Positions 55,315-64,000 of a DNA stretch of 64,000 bases are shown here, in pieces (the stretch's first letter is position 1; the number at the start of each line of letters is the position of its first letter). Both the position numbers and the translations under genes were made by a program. The DNA comes from Lentinula raphanica. Lineage: Eukaryota; Basidiomycota; Agaricomycetes; Agaricales; Omphalotaceae. A model generated the notes under the pieces. The model was given only the letters and a program-made list of their open reading frames with translations. It made no database searches and had not been told where the DNA came from. The DNA lies in contig JANVFP010000026.1 in assembly GCA_027919835.1 (NCBI GenBank), positions 712,362 through 776,361 on the forward strand, given 5' to 3'.

Positions 55315-57770
55315 TTAATCTCCTCTGCCTACTACTCCTTTACCCTTATCCTTCGAGCTAGCAACATCCTCATCACCTTCATCTGTGTCTACCCGGTTCT
55401 TACTCTTCGACCCCTTGCCAACATCGTTCTCGCTATCGTTGTCCGTCCCTCTGTCATTGTTGGTCCTTCTGCCTTTGACGGTCCCTGTGTTGATGTCTCT
55501 TCCACTTCGTTTGTCGCTCTCGTTCCCACTCCCGCTACCACTCCCGCCACCGCTACCACTCCCGCCACCGCTACCACTCCCGCTAACGCTACCACTCCCG
55601 CTCCCGCTCCTACTATGACTCCTGCTCCCGCCGCTCCCGCTTTCGTCCTTGTTTTCGCTGTAGTCATGAGAGGCTTTGAGACTTTCGCGCTCCTTGCGTT
55701 TGGCTTTAGCAGCAGCTTCGAGTGCTTCGTAATCGTAATTGGGAATATCGTCATCGTCGACGTCGTCTGAACTGAAGACAGACTGGTGTTAGATAACATA
55801 TCTTAAACGACTAGCTGCTCTTACCTCATTTCTTGGAAAAGATCAATCTGCAAGTTTTCAGTATATGTCTTCGCATTCTTCTTAGTCCTCCGCATTGTAG
55901 TACACAAAGAATGATATCTGTCCTTATCAGAGCTATGAAGCCTTGAGAATATCAAAGAAACTTACATGGCTTCATTGTTCGGTCGAGTCAAATGAATCTT
56001 CACCTTTACACCGCCGTACCATTCCCTAATCGAGTGACCCATCTATAGGAGAACTTGTAAATGTTTTTCTTAAGTGAAGCAGGGAAAGAATACCAAGGCA
56101 GTTATCATTACAATCAAACGTAAGGGCACCTTCCTCGTCTTCTTCATGCGTTTGATAAGAAAAACATCTTGTTGAGAAGGAGAATCGACGAAATAGGCGC
56201 GGAGGATCATTCCTATCAAGGGAGAGGAAAAAGGACCCCCTGTGATTGTTTGCGTCTGCAAAATAGGTATAGGTTCAGCCAGTGAAACCGAGAGAAGGAA
56301 ATCTTACTTTGAAATCAAGATCTTGATGATATTTCTTCTGGGCTAACAGCCACTTCACTCTATCTGACTAGAAACAATGAAGTTGAGCACCCAACCATTA
56401 AGAGATAGAGCGAAAAAAGGACTGAACTACTTCTTCTTGTGCCTTCTCTCCCTTGGATACCGATAGTTTGAAGAATTGAGCGACTAGAATTCGAACGATA
56501 GTTCCTATATCCGACCGGACAGCAGAGGTACCATAGTTTATCTTACGAAGACTTCAGCTTAGTATAACTTGAATTCAAGAGAGGGGGACTTACGAATCTT
56601 CGGAAAACCTTGACTTCTACGGGATCGGAACTTATCTTCTTCAGGCTTAGAAGCTGCTCTTCATTCCCCATCTTTCCTAACTCTTCCTTCAGTAAGTCTA
56701 GATCAGGCTCCTCCTCCTTCGGCCACATATCTTTGATACAAATAGCCATTCGAACGCTACTCTTGCCTAGATGCGCAAGTTCGACGTCCTCAAAATAGGA
56801 TTCGAGGATCTTCGTTTTCTTGGTAGATGATTTTTTGCTCTTGCTATCCTTGGCACGCTTGGTAGGCTTGCTAACGTCTCTGACGTTCATCTGATATCCG
56901 GTTATGAGCAGTGAAGCATAGAAGTAGTGAGCATAGACCTACGTTATCATCGAGATCAGATCCTACGTCCATGTCTCCACCGGAGCTGTCGCCGTCCGAA
57001 AGCAGTTCTGCGTCATTGTCACTTTGTGGAACGTTCTTCTTCCTCTCTTCGTCTGCAAGAGTGAAGAGTAAACATAGTTGAGGCTAGAATAAGAGCCGGA
57101 AATGCTAAAAACCCTTACCCGAGTCGAATAGTTCTATAGCGTCTCCTAAATCCACGTTTGTTTCTTCTTCATTGAGGAAGATATCTGGGGCCGGAAGAAG
57201 TCAATCAAAAGTATACGCAAAATCGAAATAACAATGACCTTTGCTCTCGGAAGGGCCTTCCTTGGGAGGAGCTATCCCATTAAGAGTTGACATATAAGTG
57301 TCTTCGGAGTCTTTGGATTTCTTGAGCTTGTGGTATTCCTTTTTCTGCGACGTAGAGGATTTCGAAGAGGATTTCGAGCCAGATGCCATGACACCGGAAG
57401 CATTGGAATTTCCCTTGTTCATCCCGGAATCCTTCTTCGAAGGCTTCGAACTGGAGGACTTCGAACTGGAGGACTTCGAACTCGAAGCTTTCTTGGACAA
57501 ATTCTTGAAATTAGTCTTGGGCAATGCCTTAGTAGTTGAAGATGATACTTTTGAATTTGACAACGTCGAGGCCCTCAAAGTCGAACCCCTCGTTGAAGCC
57601 TTTGAAGTACTCGATGTATTCGGAGTCGCGTTCGAAGTTGCCTTTGAATCCCAAAGCGAATCTTCTGCAGCAAGGTCTTTGTCCCTCGTATCTTTGTCTT
57701 TCCTGCGTTTAGCGTCGTGGCCCTCAGAGGGAGCACTCTTCTCTGATTTGGAGCTTCTACGCTTAGACAT
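55315..57770 (-). CDS. DUF6532-like protein, Ser/Lys-rich N-terminus, acidic/Gly-Ser tail
   Basis: Ten minus-strand exons: 57239-57770, 57119-57184, 56943-57052, 56594-56890, 56431-56541, 56308-56367, 56094-56255, 55966-56042, 55825-55917, 55315-55771; nine introns of 48-66 nt; 654 aa, every join in phase. Residues 1-180 are a disordered Ser/Lys region with SSSKSSSSK runs. An acidic segment follows (NVDLGDAIELFDSDEE). The folded core spans about residues 240-440: VRMAICIKDMWPKEEEPDLD, YGTSAVRSDIGTIVRILVAQFF, QTITGGPFSSPLIGMILRAYF, LPLRLIVMITAL-like (here VPLRLIVMITAL) and SIREWYGGV. This resembles DUF6532 proteins, abundant in Agaricomycetes and often near transposons. The C-terminus is acidic then Gly/Ser/Arg-rich, encoded by short CCCGCT-type repeats. 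Function unknown. Confidence 0.7.
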
Positions 57771-57782
57771 GGAGGAAAAGAA

Positions 57783-57816
57783 GAAAGCGCGATCTCATCT
57801 TCTAGATCGCGCTTTC
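57783..57816 (-). promoter_or_regulatory. Perfect 13-bp hairpin just upstream of the DUF6532-like start codon
   Basis: GAAAGCGCGATCT (57783-57795) and its exact inverse AGATCGCGCTTTC (57804-57816) flank an 8-nt loop. On the gene strand the stem ends 12 nt before the ATG at 57770, so if transcribed it forms a stable GC-rich stem-loop in the 5' leader. It could equally be a palindromic protein-binding site. Confidence 0.6.
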
Positions 57817-60800
57817 TCAACCTTAAATAATATGAATCACATGGCATTCAGCTTGACGCGCGCCTATTCTTTTTGAAACCGTCCTGGTAAAGACAATCAT
57901 AGGTAGCAATTTGTCGTACAGTTGTTGTAGGGATAGTAGCAAGGATAGCCTGTAGAGTAATGGAAGTAGCAGTAGTGGTAGTGACAGATGTATCAGAAGT
58001 GATATGTTGGGAGAAACTTTCGTACTGCCAGTCGCATTGGTGAAGGTATGGAAAAGCGAAAACTCTCCTCTATAGAGAGTGAATCTCCTCCCTATTGCTA
58101 GGTAGTGATTGAGGGGTTCAAGATAGCTAGAAAAGCGAAGAATGTTGAATACAGATCGAACTGAGCCCTCCTGGTGCTTACCTAGCCTTTCTCTGGCTTC
58201 AGCTCCTCTGATATCCGCGCCCCACGCCCGGACAAAACCTTTCTCTAGCCTCCGACGATTCAAGCCCCGGAGGCTTATATTGCCGACGTGCAGGTGAACA
58301 TTAGGGTAAATGAAGAAAGGGGTGATTCCGATGAGAGTGATGTACACGAATGATAACGTGGTGAACTTCTTGACTGTCAACGTGGTGCCCGTGAACCGTT
58401 AATGTGGTAAACACGAAGGACTGAAGCAGACCGTGTCACTCGGTGTTGCACGTTTCGGGAGGTTTTGCAGTATTAGCAGAGACTGGGCTTGGTTGCGACC
58501 AGAATGAAGAGGTCAGAGCATTAGAAGGAATGGGAGTTATGAATGGAAATGGTCAAGTCTGCGAAGTTCGCTTGGACGGTGTGAAAATAAACGTAGAGGA
58601 GGAACGATTTGATATGCTGGACGTTGATGATAATGAAGACAAATGTAGTTCAAGAGGAGTGTAAAGACCAGTAAAGCTGAAAGGAGTTTGACCGTCTACA
58701 AAAACAACAGCGTTGTTAGGTTCGTCAGAATGAGATATCGTATCACGTTGTACTGACTTGAATCCAATGTCGACTTGGGATTAGGATCAAAACCACTGAA
58801 GGGCACTGAAAGCGAGTCGAGCGAGTCGGAATCGTTCTTGATTTGAGGATCCGGGCAGTCTTCCACAAGGTTACCAGACCTTATCGCTCTGTATGCGTAG
58901 TGGACTCGAGATAATGGTAGTTTCCACTACGCAAGATAATGATAGTTCTGCATCTCTTCGTCGTCTAGACAGTTCGTCATGATTATCAAGACGTGACTCG
59001 AATGTAACAAAGCTAGGAGCTGTCTTGAGAATGGCGAATTTGAATTTTCGAAAGGTTTGACGGTGTTGACGGATGAGTTCAGCGAACAAGGGTTTGGAAA
59101 TCTGTACAGAAGGTGGTTGTTAACAGATAACATGTATGTCGCTGGTTTTTCTGAGGTGGGAGGAGCGACCCTGGTTGAGGCCACGCAACATTCCTAAAAC
59201 CATTTCGAAGCAAGCTACTGTGATGATTTAGATGGTATGTATCTCGATATCATCCTATCAAACGTACTCACCGGCGGTCGATAACCTGTACCAGAAGTTT
59301 GCTGAGGGTGGAGACAAGATTGTGAGTACCAAAATTCGAGGGATTCGTGGATTGACACCAGGGGGCGGTCATCCTTAACCGGCACTACTCGATCATCATT
59401 GGGTTGGAGGGTACAGTAATATCCAAAGACCAGAGGATGCCGGCAACCGTCGATTACATCCAGCCACAATTGAGCTTTGGTCGAACCCGTGCCCAGCATG
59501 TCGGGTTTGATGAGTACGCCTAGTCAATGCCATCCCTGGTGACTTCAGTCGGAGGTGTAGGTGGCAATGACAAAAGATGGGAACTTTGTTCCCTTTCTGA
59601 CCAACGTACACTGGTTGGAGTCGGTACACTTGTACTTAGCCCCGTAGGCTGGGTAGAGAGACAAGTCTAACTTCGAGAGGTCTGACGCTGCAGAGTACAA
59701 ACCGAAGAAGAAGAGACGGTACGTTTGGTTACAGGGAGGTGCTGTAGATGTGGGAGCAGGAAGGGAAGCGGCCGAGGAAGAGACGACGGACGAAAGCTGA
59801 CTTGGTGCTTCACTGGCTAGCGCGGAAGGAGCCTGGAGGTAGAGAACGCGATTAACAAGATGTATCGAAGGCGCCTTCCGGTGTGCCTTTCTTCGCTAGG
59901 TATTGGCCAGGCTCACTGGGACAAAGTTCTGCAGTAGAGTACCAAGTTGTAGGCTTAGTGCAAGGTTCGAATACAGTCTTGTAAGCGACAGGCATTTCGC
60001 TAGCGGTAGTAAATTAGGAAGGGATAGGAGGCAGAGATTTGAATGTTGCTTCCGACGAAGGGGTGTGAGTCTGAGCCACCTTGCGAAGCATTCCGATCTT
60101 ATCGCCGTCGCTGCTGATAAATCCGATGAGGAAGAGAGATCGATGAGGAGGAGGAAGGAAATGACACAGAAGGTGAAGAAAGAAAGAGAATGATACCTTC
60201 CAGAGCCTGAAGAAGATTGACCTCTATGCTGGCTCGGAAGCGTAATGCTCATCTACCACCGGCGTATATCTCCGGAATGTCGGGAATGTCGGACATGGGT
60301 GGGACGTAGACCATACTTCGCACTGCTAGCAGAAGAAGAAACACCCGAGCACGTTTCCATCGAGATGATGGGACGGATAGAATCAATAGGAGAGACACAA
60401 CTTCGAGTGATAGTCCGAGTGAGGGAAGGTTCGGAGAGAATGCACTGAAATGTTACAGAACAATCTGTCTGTCATCTCCGTAAGCTATCCAGAAGAGGGA
60501 TACATGATGCTGAGATTGCATTTCGTGGTTTCAAGGAATGCTTGTTTCGTTCGCGTTCGTGCGGGCAATGATCTTCTGCTGAATGCGAAGGTTCCGTGGA
60601 CAGGGAACTTGTAGGGGTGCGGTGCGCGGCAGGCTGTAGACGAGTCGGGATGCTGGAAGAGAATACCGATCATGATGTTTTCATCTCCTTAGGGAGATCG
60701 ATCCCCTTAGGCAAAACGTGGGGTCTTTTTGGGACCTCAATGTAGAATCAACCCAAGATGACCCTGTAAGCGACCTCGCCCATCGAAGTCGTTCAAAGAT

Positions 60801-61788
60801 ATTGTGAGAAGTTGGGGAAGTAAACCTTGACACCGTTGCAATCGATAAAGGGGTTCTGCATGAGCTTTGAGATAGTAACAAGTCCTGAGGAGATCGGCTA
60901 TGGTTCAACGGTAGTCGTAAGAGGAGAGTAATGAGCGCAAATCAATGAACTCACTGCTCCATGGCATGCCCATCCAAGACTTTCCCTAGTTCGCTTATAT
61001 CGATATTGCGACCACCTTTGCTTCCAATGCTTATACGTTCTCCTTCACTTGGAACCGAAGATTCACTACTGGCTCCTTCTCCGGAGCCCAAATAACCCTC
61101 TGCTGTCCCACTAGAGGCCCGATGTCCATGAATCAAAAGCGTAAGGTATACATATTTGACCGCTGCCTCTTTCTCCATGAGGCCACCGACGTTCGTCAAA
61201 ACACGTCTGGAGGACCCTCTTTGCCTAGTCGAGCGGCGAAGCGTAGAGATAGGAGGGGTGTCCGTATCCTAAGAGCTAGCTGTGATACCCGTGTAAGTTG
61301 TGGTGAAGGCAGACGAAGAAAGAGTAGTTTGCGGCGCGAAATCCTCCTTCAACAGAGAGAGACTGTCAGCTGGTGAGAGTAGCTTCAAATGAAGAGAAAT
61401 TACCAGGTGTTTGTGATCTTATAAGTATTGTAAACTCCTGTTTGTTGACGATAACGGAGCCCCGACTCGAGTTACGAGTAAGCCACTGGCAAGTTGTTTG
61501 AAAAGTCCAAGAGGAGCAGTTTAAAGGCGGGGAGTAGAGCAGATAACTGGTGTTTGGGTAACGTGGAAGTAGATCCGACTCGCTGTATGAGACTGGTGAA
61601 GAACTAGTAAAGTAGTAGTAGTAGTAGGGAGGCAAGAGGTTGATAAACTCTCACGCCGAAACTTTAGGGGCTTCAACCATCCTTATACTCCATCGGCTTC
61701 AAAGAACAATCGAGAACACATACTGCATATATCTTTACCGCAAGAAATTGTTTGAACGAGTGAAAATAGTAGTAGTAGTATTAGGCAT
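57817..61788 (-). pseudogene. About 4 kb of decayed, coding-like sequence, identity unknown
   Basis: The minus strand shows protein-like stretches broken by stops and frame changes, none with a full gene model. Clearest: 61199-60960 (MTNVGGLMEKEAAVKYVYL then a Gly/Ser-rich part ending at a GTGAGT donor), a segment near 60870-60805 (MQNPFIDCNGVKVYFPNF), and 59820-59270 (APSALASEAPSQLSSVV, CNQTYRLFFFGLYSAASD, FPSFVIATYTSD, then LGVLIKPDMLGTGSTKAQLW and DVIDGCRHPLVFGYYCTLQ). In the last stretch one frame stays protein-like across two TGA codons, as expected if CGA codons mutated to TGA. QISKPLFAELIRQHRQTFRKF near 59090 may be a further piece. I recognise no family. It could be the remains of a gene, of transposon cargo, or a live gene with introns I failed to place. 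Confidence 0.35.
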
Positions 61789-64000
61789 TCAATATATAGT
61801 CTGGTAGGCGTACTTTGTCTGTAAGTTGTTAACAAAAAATGAAGAACACTTGTCCAAGATATTGTCCGAATCCCAGTGTTTGTCCCAGGATGTTCTACTT
61901 GGTACTAGCATGCAGTTCTGTCTGATATCAGAAAGGGGATGATGGCTCCTTGGGGCACACCGTTGGAACCAATAGCAGGCTCTACTTTGTACATACCAGT
62001 AGCTGTATCGGGAAAAGATTTGAAACGTGAATACCAAGTAACGTACACCAAATGTTCTTTAGGCCAGTTAGCAGGAGCCTTTACTAGGGCACCACCATCA
62101 TGAACCATCGTAGGAAGACGGAAAATAACTCGAAGACGAGCAGCTCTACACCCTGCCAGATAGATAGAGTCTGGTGTGAGCATCATGGCGTTAATTCTGA
62201 AATAGAAAATCTGTCGGTCACCTTTAACAGCAGTGGATTCAGCTTCATCATTCTCTAGTACTAGGACAGTGTCGAATCTTGAGGTTTTGTCCTGAATCGA
62301 AAGGGGTCGAGCCTTCATACGAGCCTTTTCTGGTTCATCTAAAACTTGCGGCGGAATCAGCCCCACATTGTGCCAAATTTCCAGCGTATTGAAAGGTAAT
62401 ATTCCTTTCAGAGCCTTGGCCTTGCTTCTCTGGTCCGACTTTGGCAGGAGTTGGAAGTTCAAGAAAAGCTTCCGAGCTCCCAGGAAACCCGGTGCGTCGT
62501 GTAAGAGCGTAATAGCAATCAGGGTTTTTTTGGGTTCGGAGGGATTTTTGGCCAGGCTTAGCTGAAACTCCACGGTTGAGTTTGGTCCACCCGATTTCCA
62601 TCGTTTGCGATTGCGTTGAGTTGGCGAGTATGCTCTTCCTGGTCAGAGTTAAGACCTACGGGAGCCTTTGGATCCTCCTGACTATCGGAAACGTCCGGGG
62701 CTTAGGAAAGGCCCAAGATTGGTAAAAGTCAAATGAAGCGACTTTTTCTTGGCGAGAAATGAAGTGATCATTTGAGGGAAGAAATCTCTCTTGTTGCTAG
62801 CCCTCCAGCCCTCTTTAGCAAAATCGATATGAAGTCTTCGAACGCCTCCGTATTCGTGTTGTCAGTGGTTCCTGTCCACCGGATCGAGTCAACGTAGTGA
62901 AGAAGGCTATGGAATTTCGGAATGTTGAAATGTTCACGCGCGCGTTGAGTAATGAAGTAATCGCGGTTTTTGTGCCAGGTATCCAGTTCTTTCTTCATGT
63001 ATCCTAGAGTGTCCTCATCGTGAGAAGGATATTGGGCAAGTTGGATGAAGTGAAGAAGGGAACGACAAGCTGTAATCCCTTTAGCGTCCATTTTCCCAAC
63101 TAGACAACCTAAGAGAATACGAGCTATGTGCTTTCTTTCTGTTCCTGCCATCTGGGAGAGATTGGAGATCCCTTTGGCAAAATGCCTTACCCCTGGAGTA
63201 TGGGGTAGCTTGCTAATGCGTTCATCCAGCTCTTCCTCCCTACGACACGTTGTACCCATTCTATCAGGTACTTGAAAACTCCCTGGTACAGTTGATGAAG
63301 AACGTCAGGAGCTATACACTTGTGTATGTCTGTGAGAGGAAAACCAGCCCAGAACGGTTCGTAATTCCCCCCGGCTACGTCGTCGACATAGTCCTAGAGT
63401 GTACACTCCGACCTCCACCCTTCGCAGCTATCCGAGCGTCGGTAATCTTCTCCTCAGTCCAACGCTGTGTTCGAGGCTCTCCAGGAGTGGGTAGGTTTAG
63501 ATCGCCAGCCTTTCGCTGGCATTTCGGACAGGTACCATACTTGGTACAAGTGACGAGACACTGTTCAGGATAATCGCACACATAGGCCGCCAGGATTGGA
63601 TAGACACGTCGAACAGCCCCGTCGCCTCCTACCATTTCTACCCCAGGCCCTGCTGGATCTCCGGCTACTTTCAAAGACTCTAATATCATCGCCATCGATT
63701 TATAGAACACTTGATAATTACGAAGTTTGATTGAGTTTTGGAGAGGCCTTTCTTGGAAAGTTATCGACGGAAAGATAGGCTATCAATACGCAAGCGCGAG
63801 ATCCAGGCTTTCGACGAAGTTCCTTGGGATATTCCCTATCGTGAGGTAGACCGGATAAGCTGATTTACTTCCGGAGAACTGGGTAAGTTGCGTTTTATCC
63901 GTAGCTAGTATGACGGGTGCGACAGTGCCCCCTCTTGGTATACGTCTCTAGACAACATACTTATAGGCTCTTTCGAGAGGACAATAGATGACGTTAGCTT
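61789..64000 (-). pseudogene. Degraded Plavaka-type transposase (continues past right edge)
   Basis: Reading leftward on the minus strand gives the blocks of Plavaka transposases (fungal CACTA/KDZ-related): VAPVILATDKTQLTQFSG, SAYPVYLTIGNIP, ACVLIAYLSVDNF, MVGGDGAVRRVYPILAAYV, YPEQCLVTCTKYGTCPKC, DIHKCIAPDVLHQLYQGVFK, TPGVRHFAKGISNLSQMAG, REHFNIPKFHSLLHYVDS, TEAFE, LHIDFAKEGWRASNKRD, FDTVLVLENDEAES, RLRVIFRLPTM and the C-terminal DNILDKCSSFFVNNL. These lie in different frames. Frame changes occur near 63815, 63720, 63230, 62845 (one base missing after TEAFE) and 61925, with several in-frame stops. A 66-nt intron-like insert (about 62150-62215) interrupts AVKG/CRAARLRV. The element is non-functional as read. 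Termini are not in view. Confidence 0.85.

Noticed and set aside
55389..55799. 136-codon minus-strand frame with Ala/Val/Gly repeats
   Set aside because: Out of frame with the DUF6532-like last exon, whose acidic and Gly/Ser frame joins in phase; the repeats come from the CCCGCT-type DNA repeat.
57298..57876. 192-codon plus-strand frame rich in Phe/Glu
   Set aside because: Complement of the Ser/Lys codon runs in the DUF6532-like exon 1; composition artefact.
57823..58380. 185-codon minus-strand frame
   Set aside because: Hydrophobic, erratic composition, no splice links or family motif; lies in decayed sequence and overlaps the hairpin flank.

Overview
The window reads as nuclear DNA of a mushroom-forming basidiomycete (Agaricomycetes). 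The evidence is compact genes with many 46-76 nt GT-AG introns and weak CTNAY branch sites, best matches to basidiomycete-type proteins (class V chitin synthase with a myosin-like motor, DUF6532-type protein, F-box/LRR proteins, Plavaka transposase), and a mix of copia, hAT, MULE-like and Plavaka elements. No organelle, bacterial, rRNA, tRNA or CRISPR features were seen. Exon boundaries below were placed by eye from splice consensus, reading-frame phase and protein-family continuity. In every multi-exon model the summed exons give a whole number of codons.

Layout, left to right. 1-5 kb: a GT25-like glycosyltransferase running off the left edge, divergent from a pinin homologue across 98 bp, then a polytopic membrane protein. 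5.3-10 kb: a single-pass membrane protein, two DNA transposons (a 534-bp MULE-like MITE with 9-bp TSD and a 1.7-kb hAT with 8-bp TSD), and the GPI transamidase catalytic subunit GPI8, whose start lies 95 bp from the hAT end. 10.3-16.9 kb: a zinc alcohol dehydrogenase gene split in its fifth exon by an intact 5.2-kb Ty1/copia retrotransposon with identical 325-bp LTRs and a 5-bp TSD. 17-20 kb: an F-box protein and a small secreted cysteine-rich protein. 21-30 kb: class V chitin synthase, divergent from RHO1. 30-47.7 kb: an F-box-like protein, zuotin (ZUO1) that lacks the usual C-terminal bundle, a TEY MAP kinase of Fus3/Kss1 type, a secreted protein, a protein with a GC-AG intron, and the complex I 75-kDa subunit with an 18-nt micro-exon. 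48-53 kb: PP2A activator (PTPA/RRD) and SURF6/Rrp14 with start codons only 47 bp apart, then a PrpD/MmgE-family protein with an odd C-terminal tail. 53.5-64 kb: repeat-rich DNA holding a 518-bp foldback element, a 203-bp tandem array, a 20-bp minisatellite, a ten-exon DUF6532-like gene, about 4 kb of decayed coding-like sequence, and a degraded Plavaka transposase running off the right edge.

Functional links: chitin synthase V, RHO1, the MAPK and GPI8 all bear on cell wall and growth, but only the chitin synthase/RHO1 pair is directly adjacent. The most unusual signal is in the copia LTR, which carries a 52-nt intron-like segment flanked by two exon-like blocks and then, 18 bp later, the same two blocks exactly joined, as if a spliced RNA copy had been captured into the LTR.
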